A stretch of DNA of 64,000 bases. Origin: Candidatus Rhodoblastus alkanivorans. Lineage in GTDB: Bacteria > Pseudomonadota > Alphaproteobacteria > Rhizobiales > Beijerinckiaceae. The position numbers and the translations under genes were made by a program. How positions within the stretch are numbered: the first letter of the stretch is position 1; every line of letters begins with the position of its first letter. This document shows, one piece after another, positions 38,901 to 49,460 of the stretch. The DNA lies in NCBI RefSeq assembly GCF_022760755.1, contig NZ_JAIVFP010000001.1, positions 3,824,001 to 3,888,000 of the forward strand, read 5' to 3'. The notes under the pieces were generated by a model. The model did no database searches, was not told the origin of the DNA, and saw nothing but the letters and a program-made list of their open reading frames with translations.

Positions 38901-39533
38901 CTGCACCTCGACATGGCGGGCGCGGGCGACGAAACGTTCGAGATAGAGCCTCGCGTCGCCGAAGCCCGCCTTGGCGGTGCGCTGCACGCTTTCGAATTTT
39001 TCGCGCAAGGATTCCGGGCCCTCGCAGAGCTGCATGCCGATGCCGCCGCCGCCCGCCGTGCTTTTCAGCATCACTGGATAGGAGATGCGCTCGGCCTCGG
39101 CGAGCGCCTGCTCGACATTGTCGATAAGGCCCGATCCGGGCAGAAGCGGAACGCCGGCGCCTTGCGCGATCTCGCGCGCCGTATGCTTGAGGCCAAAGGC
39201 GCGCAAATGTTCGGGACGCGGGCCTATAAAGGCGATTCCCTCGGCTGCGAGCCTTTCCGCGAAGCCGACATTTTCCGAAAGGAAGCCATAGCCTGGATGG
39301 ACCGCCTGCGCGCCGGTTTTGCGGCAGGCGTCGAGAACGGCGTCGATCCGCAGATAGCTTTCGCTCGCGGGCGCCGGGCCGATCCTGACCGCCTCATCGG
39401 CGTCAAGGACCGGCCGCGCGAAACGGTCGGCGTCGGAATATACGGCGACGCTTTTGACGCCCATTTTGCGCAAAGATCGCGCGATCCGGCCGACGATTTC
39501 GCCCCGGTTGGCGATGAGCACTTTGTCGAACAT
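35997..39533 (-). CDS. Biotin-dependent guanidine/urea carboxylase
   Basis: 1178 residues. Order: biotin carboxylase (N-terminal FDKVLIANRGEIVGRIARSL; ATP site KSTAGGGGIGMQLCEG), the KipI/KipA-like carboxyltransferase domains (LGLWDVGVPPSGPMDEMSFR and GPHGAPDFF), and a C-terminal biotinyl domain with VVIESMKMEISIAA (biotin Lys). Family members were annotated as urea carboxylase, but those in ykkC-controlled operons have been shown to prefer guanidine. The operon here starts with that riboswitch and includes the two deiminase-type subunits, so guanidine carboxylase is the better reading. It would give carboxyguanidine. Confidence 0.92.
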   Translation of the reverse strand: MFDKVLIANRGEIVGRIARSLRKMGVKSVAVYSDADRFARPVLDADEAVRIGPAPASESYLRIDAVLDACRKTGAQAVHPGYGFLSENVGFAERLAAEGIAFIGPRPEHLRAFGLKHTAREIAQGAGVPLLPGSGLIDNVEQALAEAERISYPVMLKSTAGGGGIGMQLCEGPESLREKFESVQRTAKAGFGDARLYLERFVARARHVEVQIFGDGKGRVVALGERDCSLQRRNQKVIEETPPSGLSDDIRRRLREAAIALGRQVNYESAGTVEFIYDVARQDFSFLEVNTRLQVEHPVTEAIFGVDLVEWMIRQAAGEDVLAGAENLAPQGAAMEVRIYAENPSAGFRPSAGLLTQVEFPANARVDSWIETGAEVTANYDPMLAKVIVHGATRDEALAKLRAALATTRIAGIETNLAYLRAIAASDVFARGDVATNVLAHFAFAPRSLDVLSPGAQSTVQELPGRLGLWDVGVPPSGPMDEMSFRLANRIVGNAETVTALEMTARGASLRFNSDAVFALAGARMKATLDGVEVENHLPHQAKAGQALALGAVEGPGLRTYLALRGGFDAPEFLGSRATFTLGGFGGHAVGALKAGDVLHFGDAPAISAPRPAASEELPPLTHDWRLSVIYGPHGAPDFFLDEDISTLFSAEYEVHFNSARTGVRLTGPKPAWARADGGEAGLHPSNIHDNAYAIGAVDFTGDMPILLGPDGPSLGGFVCPAVTAREDLWKLGQLKPGDKLRFVAVERAQDPIAGPTVKAAQGSAILGKVEGEIPAVYRRAGDDNLLIEYGPMTLDIGLRMRVHLLAQKVREAKLPGLIDMTPGIRSLQIHYDSAVLPRGILLDALREIESALPSTEQMIVPSRIVHLPLSWNDPQAQLAMRKYQELVRPNAPWCPSNIEFIRRINGLDDEAAVRNIIFDANYLVLGLGDVYLGAPVATPVDPRHRLVTTKYNPARTWTPENAVGIGGAYMCVYGMEGPGGYQLFGRTIQMWNSWRSTKEFAPGAPWLLRFFDQIKFFPVSAEELLEARAAFPHGAFPLKIEETQFSYAGYKAFLAREAQGIAAFKTCQQAAFEAERQRWRDAKIDEAPLDDAAAALGSGGEVPDGCIGQFTEAPGNVWQWRVAEGDHVEIGQVLVVIESMKMEISIAATARGIVRSLLVKPGQTLRAGDLVCALEEV

Positions 39534-39534
39534 T

Positions 39535-40188
39535 TCAGGCCCCCGGCGCGTCCCAGATCAGCACCCGCACCGGCGTCGGATGGAAGCCGTTGCAGGGATT
39601 GTTGATCTGCGGGCAATTGGAAATGACGCAGAGAATGTCCATTTCCGCGACCAGTTCGACATAGTCGCCGGGCTTCGATTCGCCATCGACAATCGCCAGA
39701 TTGCCGCCGGGCTCGACCGGCACATTCATGAAGAAATTGATGTTGGGCGCGATGTCGCGTTTGCTCATGCCGTGCTTCGTCACTTCCATGACGAAATTCT
39801 CGCGGCAGGCGTGCTGATATTTGACGTGATGGCCGAAGCGCACGGTGTTGCTCTCGCAGGAACAGGCCCCCGCGGACGTGTCATGGACGCCGCCGGTATT
39901 GGCGACGATCCGGGCCATCGCCCGGCCCTCGTTCGAGATGAGTTCCGTGCCGGTGACGACATAGGCCGAACCCTGTTCGCGCAAAGTGTCCTGCGCGCTG
40001 TAACGCTCGTTGAAATCGTCGGCGCGATAGAAAAGCGTGTCCACCGCCTGCTGGCCGAAAAGGTCGACGATGCGCAAAACCTGCCCCTTGCGCACCACAT
40101 GCGACCAGGGCTTTTTCGCGGGAATCTGGAAATCGTAAATGGCGTCGGCGGCGTCGCGCGCGGCCGGGGCGCAGATGATCTGGCTCAT
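39535..40188 (-). CDS. Carboxyguanidine deiminase-type subunit (urea carboxylase-associated protein 2)
   Basis: 217 residues from the ATG at 40188 with a GAGGGGA site. It is a DUF1989 protein: IVDLFGQQAVDTLFYRADDF, TGGVHDTSAGACSCESNTV and the CPQINNPCNGFHPTPVRV end with Cys/Asn residues are family marks. In guanidine operons this protein and its partner form the heteromeric deiminase (CgdAB) turning carboxyguanidine into allophanate. It lies one base before the carboxylase and 10 bp after its partner, so all are co-transcribed. Confidence 0.88.
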   Translation of the reverse strand: MSQIICAPAARDAADAIYDFQIPAKKPWSHVVRKGQVLRIVDLFGQQAVDTLFYRADDFNERYSAQDTLREQGSAYVVTGTELISNEGRAMARIVANTGGVHDTSAGACSCESNTVRFGHHVKYQHACRENFVMEVTKHGMSKRDIAPNINFFMNVPVEPGGNLAIVDGESKPGDYVELVAEMDILCVISNCPQINNPCNGFHPTPVRVLIWDAPGA

Positions 40189-40198
40189 GTTCCCCTCC

Positions 40199-41014
40199 TC
40201 AGGCCAAAGCGGCGTCGGTGTTTTCGAAAGCGCGGATGTTTTCCGCGCTGCCCGTGCGGCAAAAGTCGTCGGCCGCAACGGGGATGCGGAAGCGGATCAG
40301 CTCCAGCGGCCCCGGCGCATAATCCGGCGCCGGATCGAGCGGATGCGGGCAATTGGAGATCGCGAGCAGCAAATCCTGTTCGGCGCGCAGATCGACGAAA
40401 TCATTTCTGGCGCGCTTCGTCTCGTTCCAGACGAAGCGGCCTTCGGCGTCGACGTCGAGCGGCGCGAAAAAGGTCACCGGCAGGGGAATGTCGGCGCGCG
40501 CAAGGCCGAGCTTGGTGGCGGCCAGAATAAAATTGTCGCGCGTGTTGCGGAAATCGCCGCCATATTTTTTCGCATTCGACGCCGCCGTCGAGCCGCCGAC
40601 GAGCGCGTCATGGACGCCGCTGGTGTCCTCGACGATCGAGAACGCCACCTTGCCCATGTCGGTGAGGATGACCCGGCCTTTCCGCAGCGCCGCGCTCCAT
40701 TGCACCTTGACGCTGTCGGCATGGTTGATGCGTTCCGAAACGTCGTCGGCGCTCCAGGCGACGACCGAGGCCGAGGAGCGGCCAAGGGCGTTGAACAAGC
40801 GCAGGGTTTCGCCGCGCGCGATGCGCCCGAACCAGTACCAGCCGCCGGGAACGGTCTCGCGCGCGACGACCGCGTTTTCAGGGATCGGCGCGCCGTCCTT
40901 CCGGGTCAAATCCGGCAGGGCGCGGGGCGCGGCGCCCTGCCCCACCGCCTTGAGCTTTTCGTAATTGGCGCGATTGACGGCGATTTCCGCCTTCTCCGCT
41001 TCGGTGAGAGTCAT
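40199..41014 (-). CDS. Carboxyguanidine deiminase-type subunit (urea carboxylase-associated protein 1)
   Basis: 271 residues from the ATG at 41014. A second DUF1989 protein: GGWYWFGRIARGETLRLFNA, DTSGVHDALVGGSTAASNAK and AISNCPHPLDPAPDYAPGPL. It pairs with the neighbouring subunit to form CgdAB in the known guanidine pathway. Paralogous motifs in the two (SGVHD/GGVHD; NCPQ/NCPH) show that they arose from one ancestor. It lies 7 bp after the ABC ATPase. Confidence 0.88.
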   Translation of the reverse strand: MTLTEAEKAEIAVNRANYEKLKAVGQGAAPRALPDLTRKDGAPIPENAVVARETVPGGWYWFGRIARGETLRLFNALGRSSASVVAWSADDVSERINHADSVKVQWSAALRKGRVILTDMGKVAFSIVEDTSGVHDALVGGSTAASNAKKYGGDFRNTRDNFILAATKLGLARADIPLPVTFFAPLDVDAEGRFVWNETKRARNDFVDLRAEQDLLLAISNCPHPLDPAPDYAPGPLELIRFRIPVAADDFCRTGSAENIRAFENTDAALA

Positions 41015-41021
41015 TTTTTCC

Positions 41022-41840
41022 TCACGAGGCTTGAAGTCCGGGCCGTCCCGGATTTGCCCCCGGAATGGCCGGGTCGTCCCGGCCGGGGCGGTTGAAAGGC
41101 TGGGTCGCGCCGGCGATGCGCGGCGGCCAGATTTCAATGTCCTTGGCGATGGTCGCGCCATAACGTTCGCGCTCTTCCGGCCGGTTGCGACTGCGCTCGA
41201 AGGCGAGAATCCGCGTGCCGAGCCGGAAGGCCTCGGGCAGGTCGTGGGTGACCATGACGACCGTCAGGTCGGTCTCGTTCCACAGCCTTTGCATCAAAGC
41301 CTGGATGTCGGCGCGAATGCCGGGGTCGAGCGCGCCGAAAGGCTCGTCGAGGAGCAGTATTTTCGGCTGGCGCATCAGGGCCTGTGCGAGCGCGAGGCGC
41401 TGCTGCATGCCGCCCGAGAGCGCGGCGGGATATTTGTCCTCGGCGCCGGAAAGGCCCACTTCCGCGAGCAGGGCGCGCGCCTTGTCCTCGACCGCGCGGC
41501 GCCTCGCGCCGAACAGCTTGCCAAGGAAAGGCGCCTCGGCCAGTTCGGCGCCGAACATGACATTGCGCAGGGCGGTCAGATGCGGAAAGACCGAATAGCG
41601 CTGGAACACCACGCCGCGATCGGCGTCAGGCTCCGCGATCAGCGGCTTGCCATCCATCAGGATTTTGCCGCGCGTCGGCCCTTCCTCGCCGAGCAGCATG
41701 CGCAAAAAGGTCGTCTTGCCGCAGCCCGACGGGCCGACCAGCATCAGAAAGGCGCGGCGCTCGATCACGAAGGAAATGTCCTCGAGCACAATCTGGTCGC
41801 CATATTCCTTCCACACATTCTCGACGCGGATGAAGCTCAT
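41022..41840 (-). CDS. ABC transporter ATP-binding protein (guanidine operon)
   Basis: 272 residues. Walker A is GPSGCGKTTFLRML, the signature LSGGMQQRLALAQAL, Walker B ILLLDEPFGALDP, and the H-loop VTHDLPEAFRL. It belongs to the nitrate/sulfonate/taurine class. It powers the import system formed with the permease and binding protein upstream. The start overlaps the permease stop by 4 bp. The C-terminal ~40 residues are Pro/Gly-rich and variable. Confidence 0.94.
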   Translation of the reverse strand: MSFIRVENVWKEYGDQIVLEDISFVIERRAFLMLVGPSGCGKTTFLRMLLGEEGPTRGKILMDGKPLIAEPDADRGVVFQRYSVFPHLTALRNVMFGAELAEAPFLGKLFGARRRAVEDKARALLAEVGLSGAEDKYPAALSGGMQQRLALAQALMRQPKILLLDEPFGALDPGIRADIQALMQRLWNETDLTVVMVTHDLPEAFRLGTRILAFERSRNRPEERERYGATIAKDIEIWPPRIAGATQPFNRPGRDDPAIPGANPGRPGLQAS

Positions 41841-42655
41841 GACGCCCTCGCCGCGGCAAACCAGGGAAAGGCGCGGCCTTGAATCCAGCGCAGGGTGGCG
41901 TCGGAGAGAAAGGCGAGCAAAGTGATCCAGACGACATAGGGCAGGATGACGTCCATCGCGAGATAGCGCCGCACGAGAAAGATGCGATAGCCGAGGCCAG
42001 AATCGGAGGCGATGGCCTCCGCCGCGATCAGGAACAGCCAGGCCGGGCCAAGCGTCAGCCGCACGCCGTCCACGAGGCGCGGCAGCATTTGCGGCAACAC
42101 CACGCGCAAGGCGATCTGCCAGGTCGAGGCCCCGAGCGTCTGGGCTTTCAAAAATTGCTCGCGCGGCAGTTCGGACACCCGAAGCGCGAGATCGCGCACG
42201 AGAAAGGGCAGCGAGCCAATGACGATGAGCGCAATTTTCGAGGCTTCGCCAAGGCCCATGACGATGAACAGAATCGGCAGCAGGGCGAGCGGCGGCGCCA
42301 TGGAGACGACCGCGATGAACGGGCCGAGCAGCGCGCCGGCCATGGGCAGCAGCCCCATGGCGACGCCGACGACGAGCGCCGTAACGGTCGAGATCGCCAG
42401 CGCCACGAAAAGACGTTGGAGGCTCGCCGCGGTATCGACCCAGAAAAGATATTGCCCCGTGCGCGAGTCGGCATGGAAGGCGTAATCGCTAAAGGATTGC
42501 GCCATGCTTCCCAAAGAGGGAAGCAGCTTGTCGTCGGGATTTGCCGCCAGACGCAAATGCGAGAACAGCAGATAGGCCCCACAGGTCAGAGCGAAGGGGA
42601 GAGCGGCCAGGACCAGAGCCTGGCCTCTCGTGGGTTTGACATTGAGAAAACGCAT
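41837..42655 (-). CDS. ABC transporter permease (guanidine operon)
   Basis: 272 residues, with six or so membrane helices. The cytoplasmic EAA-type loop reads QTLGASTWQIALRVVLPQML, contacting the ATPase. It is the only permease in the operon, so a homodimer is expected. Its class is the SsuC/TauC/NrtB group. It lies 18 bp after the binding protein gene. Confidence 0.93.
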   Translation of the reverse strand: MRFLNVKPTRGQALVLAALPFALTCGAYLLFSHLRLAANPDDKLLPSLGSMAQSFSDYAFHADSRTGQYLFWVDTAASLQRLFVALAISTVTALVVGVAMGLLPMAGALLGPFIAVVSMAPPLALLPILFIVMGLGEASKIALIVIGSLPFLVRDLALRVSELPREQFLKAQTLGASTWQIALRVVLPQMLPRLVDGVRLTLGPAWLFLIAAEAIASDSGLGYRIFLVRRYLAMDVILPYVVWITLLAFLSDATLRWIQGRAFPWFAAARAS

Positions 42656-42673
42656 GCTCTCCCCTCGCCCCGA

Positions 42674-43744
42674 TCAAAGCTTGTGTTCAGCCGCGAGCAG
42701 CATGAAGCCCGGGTCGAAGCGCAGCTTGACGTTCTTGGCGTCGCCGAGAATTTTCTTGTCGGCGAGTTCGATGCCCACGGCGTCGGCGCTTTTGGCGTCC
42801 TTGCCGAGCAGTCCCTTCGCGAACAGGAATTTGCGGACATGGTCCATCGTGACGGCGATGTCCTTGCTCTGGGTAAATGCGGCGGCCTCCTTAGGCGTTG
42901 GGAACAGGCGCGTGGTCTTGAGCTGGGCGTCGAAACCGGCGAGATCGGTTCCCGACGCCTTGGCCATGGCCTCGCGCGCGGCCTTGGCCTCGGCGTTGTC
43001 GGCCAGCATTTTCTCGAGCGTCTCGTACCAGATGCCGACCAGAGCCTTGCCGAAATTCGGGTTGTCCTTGAGGACCTTGGTATTGACGACCATCAGATCC
43101 ATGATTTCGCCCGGGATCTGCGAGGAATCGAACACCTTGTGGGCGTCGGGCGCAGCCAGGATCTCGTTGACGATCGGGTTCCAGGTCACCACCGCGGTGA
43201 CGTCCGGGGTCTTGTAGGCGGCGGCCATGTCGGAATCGGAGGTGTTCACGATCTTCACGTCGCGCTCGGACATGTTGATGCTTTCGAGCGCGCGGGCGAG
43301 CAGATATTCCGAAACCGAAAATTCGACCAGATTGACCTTCTGGCCCTTGATGTCGGCAAGCTTGGTCTTGTTCTTGAGGATGACAGCGTCATTGCCGTTG
43401 GAGAAGTCGCCGACGATCATCGCCGTGGTGTCCACGCCGCCGGCCGAAGGAATGGACAGGGCGTCCATATTGGTGATCGTCACGGCGTCATAGGCGCCTG
43501 CGGTATATTGATTGATCGATTCGACGTAATCGTTGAACTGCTTGACGTCGATCGTGATGCCGTATTTGTCGGCCCATTTCTTGACGATGCCGGTGTCGGC
43601 GGCATAGCCCCAAGGCATCCAGCCGACATAGATCGACCAGGCGACCTTGAAGTTCTTTTTGGCCTGGGCCGCGGCGCCGCCGATGCTTAGGGCGAGCGCG
43701 CAGCCGGCGACAAGCAGGGTGCGGACGAGAGTTTTTTTGCGCAT
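42674..43744 (-). CDS. Periplasmic binding protein of the guanidine/urea-type ABC importer
   Basis: 356 residues from the ATG at 43744. The signal peptide (TLVRTLLVAGCALALSIGGA, cleaved near AAAQAKK) exports it. The mature part (FKVAWSIYVGWMPWGYAADT) has the fold of nitrate/sulfonate/taurine binding proteins. Members in this context are often labelled urea ABC transporter substrate-binding, but the riboswitch suggests guanidine. It is the first gene of the operon, 79 bp after the riboswitch. Confidence 0.92.
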   Translation of the reverse strand: MRKKTLVRTLLVAGCALALSIGGAAAQAKKNFKVAWSIYVGWMPWGYAADTGIVKKWADKYGITIDVKQFNDYVESINQYTAGAYDAVTITNMDALSIPSAGGVDTTAMIVGDFSNGNDAVILKNKTKLADIKGQKVNLVEFSVSEYLLARALESINMSERDVKIVNTSDSDMAAAYKTPDVTAVVTWNPIVNEILAAPDAHKVFDSSQIPGEIMDLMVVNTKVLKDNPNFGKALVGIWYETLEKMLADNAEAKAAREAMAKASGTDLAGFDAQLKTTRLFPTPKEAAAFTQSKDIAVTMDHVRKFLFAKGLLGKDAKSADAVGIELADKKILGDAKNVKLRFDPGFMLLAAEHKL

Positions 43745-43822
43745 GTGGCCATCCCTCAAATCTGGTCACGCAGATTTTGAACATGATGAGGGATTGGCAT
43801 GGACCATCGTATCACCAATCCC

Positions 43823-43937
43823 TTGGCTTACGAGGTCTCCCGGGCTTTTATCCCGCCGTGCCTCCGAAGGATGTCTCCCTTCGGGCGGCGGCTCTCGGAC
43901 CAGCGTCCCAAAACGGGACCGGAACCCTAGCCGCCAA
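43823..43937 (-). promoter_or_regulatory. Guanidine-I (ykkC) riboswitch
   Basis: On the minus strand the class-defining pieces appear in order: CTAGGGTTCCGG, then CTGGTCCGAGAG, a variable hairpin (CGAAGGGAGACATCCTTCG), then GCACGGCGGGATAAAAGCCC, then GGGAGA. A P1 stem is possible between TTGGC (43937-43933) and GCCAA (43827-43823). Binding guanidinium turns on the operon downstream, which starts 79 bp after it. This is strong evidence that the substrate sensed and used here is guanidine. Confidence 0.96.
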
Positions 43938-44122
43938 CTCTATGATCATTTTAGAGGCGCGCCTGAGAAATTGGGAAGGTCGTTCCTGCTGAAATTCTGT
44001 TCAATTTCTGCGGATATTTTCGTCAACCCGCCAGGATTATGTACGATCCACGACATTCTCCGGGTCCGGACAGCTTTGTCCAGATGATTTCCGCCCCCGC
44101 CGGCGAGGGAGCGACAACCCGT

Positions 44123-44155
44123 AAAAAAAAGCCCGCGAAACGCGCGGGCTTTTTG
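44123..44155. terminator. Terminator after rpoD (bidirectional shape)
   Basis: AAAAAGCCCGCG (44126-44137) pairs with CGCGGGCTTTTT (44143-44154), with AAACG as the loop. On the minus strand the T-run of eight ends the rpoD transcript. Confidence 0.92.
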
Positions 44156-46165
<2,010 letters not shown>

Positions 46166-46336
46166 GTTGACTCCAAAAAGCAGAATTCTGCCCCTTTGCC
46201 CTAGCGAATCAGCCGCCGCTGGGCAAGGTGCGCGGAAAGGTTTAACGCCCGCCTAACCAAGCCGTTCCGCCACGGCTCGATTTTTTTGCGTTTAATTCCC
46301 AAGGCTTATTCGATTGCGCGGTGCGCGAATATTCTG

Positions 46337-48220
46337 TCACACGGACTTGTCTTCCCGGCCGGAACGGGCGCCGAACCCCTCGATCATGGCCTCGACGCCT
46401 TCCAGCGCGGACAATTGGGCCCTGATATCGGCAAGAATTGCGTTATTGGCCTCTGAAGGGTCGCGAGCGAGCAGCGTTTCCGCCTGCCGCAACTCCCTAT
46501 TTAACTCTCGTTGCCGGCGATGCAAGGTCAGGGCCTGACTGAGACTGTAATCGGCGTCGTCCTCATGGGCGTCGGGCCTTGCGCACCAAAGGGTCGAAAT
46601 TGTGGCGTCGCGCGCCAGCGCCTCGATCTGGGCGCCAAATCCGCGCGCGGCCAGCAAGGCGCGCAGGTCGTGGGGGCTGTGGTCGGGCTCGGCGAGACCC
46701 AACAGGGCGTCGCGCAGCCTTTCGCCCGAAGCCCCGACGAATTCGAGCCGCGCGATCTCTTCCGAATGGCGCGCGACAAGGCCCGGATGGTTGAGCAGCA
46801 AAGCGAGAATGAGATTTTCGCGCGGCGCCGGGGCTTCCCTGGGCGCGGCGAACAAATTGGTTTGCAGCAGCGCCGAACTGACGGCGAGCGGCCCGCGCCT
46901 GCCCGATTCGCGGGCAAACCGCGCGCCGCGGGAAAATCCGGCCGGCCGGCCGCGACCAAACAGGACGGCAAGCCGCTCGCGCAGATCGTCGAGATAATGG
47001 CGCCGCAGGCTTTCGTCGCGAATCTGGCCCGCAGCTTCGCGCAGGCGGCGCTCCAGCCCGGCCCGGCGCTCCGGCGTGTCGAGCGGCTGGGCCTCGACTT
47101 CGCGCAGAAAGAGCATCTCGACCAGAGGCTTGGCCTGATCGAGGACGGTCTTGACCGCGTCCCGCCCGCCGGCGCGGGCGAGATCGTCGGGGTCCTGGCC
47201 CTCGGGCAGAAGCGCGAAACGCAGAGAGCGGCCCGGCGCGATCAGGGGCAGCGCCGTTTCGAGCGCGCGAAAGGCCGCCTTGCGCCCGGCGCGGTCGCCG
47301 TCGAAACAGAGGATCGGCTCCTCCGCCATTTTCCAGAGCAATTCGCATTGTTCGGGCGTCAGCGCCGTTCCAAGCCCGGCGACGGCATGGGAAAACCCGG
47401 CGCTATCGAGCGAAATGACGTCGACATAACCTTCGACCGCCACCACCGTCCCGCGCTCATGCGCCGCCTTGCGGGCGTTGTGGAGGTTGTAGAGATTGCG
47501 GCCCTTGTGGAAAAGCGGCGTTTCCGCCGTATTCTTGTATTTCGGCTGGATATCTTTTGCGAGCGCGCGCCCGCCGAAGGCGATGACCCGGCCGGAACGG
47601 TCGCAGATCGGGAACATCAGCCGGTCGCGGAAAAAATCGTAAGGGACCGCAATGTCCGGCCCATGGGTCAGGAGGCCGGCCTCGATCATGGTCTCGGCAA
47701 GGCAGCCCTTGCCGGCGAGAAAATCGCGAAGTGCGAATTTTTCGGACGGCGCAAAGCCGAGGCGGAATTTTTCGCGCGCCTCGGCGTTGAGGCCGCGCTC
47801 CGTGAGATAGGCCCGCGCCCTGGCGCCCGCCGCGCCGCGCAACTGGCGCTCGAAAAAATCCGCGGCCATTTCGAGGGCTTCGAGCGCGGTGGCGCGGCGC
47901 TTTTCTTCCGCCCGCGCCTCCGGCGTCTCGACCGGCATCGGCACGCCCGCCATGGCGGCGAGCTTTTCCACCGCCTCGGGAAAGCCGAGCCCCTGAGTCT
48001 CCATGACGAAATGGAAAATATCGCCGTTCTTGCCGGCCGAAAAATCGAAAAAAGCGCCCTTCTGGTCGTTCACATAGAAGGATGGCGTCTTTTCCGCGTT
48101 GAAAGGCGACAAGCCCTTCCATTCGCGGCCGTCCTTCTTCAAACGCACGACCTGGCCCGCGACTTCCGACATGGGAAGCCGCGCCCGGATCTCGTCGAGG
48201 AAAGAGGGCGGGAATTTCAT
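46337..48220 (-). CDS. dnaG: DNA primase, lacking the zinc-finger ligands
   Basis: 627 residues from the ATG at 48220 (MKFPPSFLDEIRARLPMSEV). The N-terminal zinc domain is recognisable, but its Cys-His-Cys-Cys ligands are gone: LSPFNAEKTPSFYVN stands for the usual CPFHxEKTPSF, and AFFDFSAGKNGDIFHFVM stands for FxCFGCGxxGD. The TOPRIM core is normal (TVVAVEGYVDVISLDSAGFS; EPILCFDGDRAGRKAAFRAL). The C-terminal DnaB-binding domain follows. It makes RNA primers for replication. Loss of zinc binding appears fixed in some Rhizobiales, so it is probably still functional. Confidence 0.96.
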   Translation of the reverse strand: MKFPPSFLDEIRARLPMSEVAGQVVRLKKDGREWKGLSPFNAEKTPSFYVNDQKGAFFDFSAGKNGDIFHFVMETQGLGFPEAVEKLAAMAGVPMPVETPEARAEEKRRATALEALEMAADFFERQLRGAAGARARAYLTERGLNAEAREKFRLGFAPSEKFALRDFLAGKGCLAETMIEAGLLTHGPDIAVPYDFFRDRLMFPICDRSGRVIAFGGRALAKDIQPKYKNTAETPLFHKGRNLYNLHNARKAAHERGTVVAVEGYVDVISLDSAGFSHAVAGLGTALTPEQCELLWKMAEEPILCFDGDRAGRKAAFRALETALPLIAPGRSLRFALLPEGQDPDDLARAGGRDAVKTVLDQAKPLVEMLFLREVEAQPLDTPERRAGLERRLREAAGQIRDESLRRHYLDDLRERLAVLFGRGRPAGFSRGARFARESGRRGPLAVSSALLQTNLFAAPREAPAPRENLILALLLNHPGLVARHSEEIARLEFVGASGERLRDALLGLAEPDHSPHDLRALLAARGFGAQIEALARDATISTLWCARPDAHEDDADYSLSQALTLHRRQRELNRELRQAETLLARDPSEANNAILADIRAQLSALEGVEAMIEGFGARSGREDKSV

Positions 48221-48442
48221 GTTTGACCTGACGCCGCACGCCTGCCACAAGGGCGCGCCTGACAGACTTGGGGACGCCCGTGGCGCAACGCAACGCGCCG
48301 CCCGCTCTTGTCGCCGCTATCCACAGGGCGGCCATCTTATTGGCGCCCTGCCGCCATGTTCTGGACGCGCGAAGCAGAGACAGATTGGCCCGCGCTGCTC
48401 GATTCGAGCCGCAAGCGCCGGCCAGGGGAAACGAGAGTTTTG

Positions 48443-49264
48443 ATGCGCTCTTTAAACCGATTCGCAGAGATGAAGCGTAATGGCGAGAAGATCGCCATGC
48501 TCACCGCCTATGACGCGCCGCAGGCAAGGGCGCAGCAGGAAGCAGGAATCGACGCGATTCTCGTCGGCGACAGCGTCGGCGTGAACATTCTGGGCTATGC
48601 CAGCGAACGCGAGGTCACGCTCGCCGACATGGCGCACCATACCCGCGCCGTGCGCCGTGGGGCGCCGGACGCGTTCATCCTTTCCGATATGCCCTTCGCC
48701 ACCTATGACCGGCCGGAACAGGCGCTCGCCAGCGCCAAATTCCTGCAGCAGGCGGGCGCCGACGCCGTAAAATTCGAAGGCGCCTATCCCGAACTCGTCC
48801 ATGTGCTCGGCACGGCGGGGATTCCGGTCTGCGGCCATCTCGGCTTCGAGCCGCAGCATTGCGAGAAGCGGGTCCATGGCAAGACCTTCGAGGAGGCGGC
48901 GAAAATCCTTTCCGACGCCAAGGCGCTCGACGACGCCGGCGCCTTCATGCTGGTGCTGGAGCTGGTTCCGGCGGAACTTGCCGCCGCTGTGACCCGGGCG
49001 ATCAGGGCCGCAACCATCGGCATCGGCGCCGGTCCCGCCACCGACGGCCAGGTCCTCGTCTTCCCGGACGTCCTCGGCTATGCGGAGAAGAATTTCCGCC
49101 ACAATCGCCGCTATGCCGAAGTCGGCGCGACGATGCGCAAGTCGGCCTCCGTTTATCTGCAGGACGTGCGCGCCAGCCATTTCCCGACGCTGGCGAATTG
49201 CTCCACCATGCCCGCGGAGGCTTTCGCCCAATTCGAGGCGGAAATTCTCGAAAAGCAGGGGTGA
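48443..49264 (+). CDS. panB: 3-methyl-2-oxobutanoate hydroxymethyltransferase
   Basis: 273 residues from the ATG at 48443; an in-frame ATG at 48356 would add 29 residues but has no better site. Motifs: KIAMLTAYDAPQARAQQEAG, DAILVGDSVGVNILGYAS (metal and substrate), FILSDMPFATY, and IGIGAGPATDGQVLVFPDVL. It adds a one-carbon unit from 5,10-methylene-THF to ketoisovalerate, the first step of pantothenate synthesis. No panC lies beside it. It is divergent from dnaG. Confidence 0.92.
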   Translation: MRSLNRFAEMKRNGEKIAMLTAYDAPQARAQQEAGIDAILVGDSVGVNILGYASEREVTLADMAHHTRAVRRGAPDAFILSDMPFATYDRPEQALASAKFLQQAGADAVKFEGAYPELVHVLGTAGIPVCGHLGFEPQHCEKRVHGKTFEEAAKILSDAKALDDAGAFMLVLELVPAELAAAVTRAIRAATIGIGAGPATDGQVLVFPDVLGYAEKNFRHNRRYAEVGATMRKSASVYLQDVRASHFPTLANCSTMPAEAFAQFEAEILEKQG

Positions 49265-49460
49265 GCGGCCGCGCCCGCCGATGAAATCCTTGTGTTGCAA
49301 AGACCGCCTCCCCGCTTGGCGAGGCGCCGGAAGCCGTTCTTGCCAGAAGGCAGGGAACGTTTCATCTTGCTCCCTTAAAAAAAGCGACGGCGTCGCGCGA
49401 ACCGGCGCGACGACCGGAGCCGCCAGCGAAAGCGCGGGCGCCATGTGGGAGGAAGAAAAA

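Noticed and set aside
48356-48442. N-terminal extension of panB
   Set aside because: The extra 29 residues do not look like PanB, and the upstream ATG has no ribosome-binding site.
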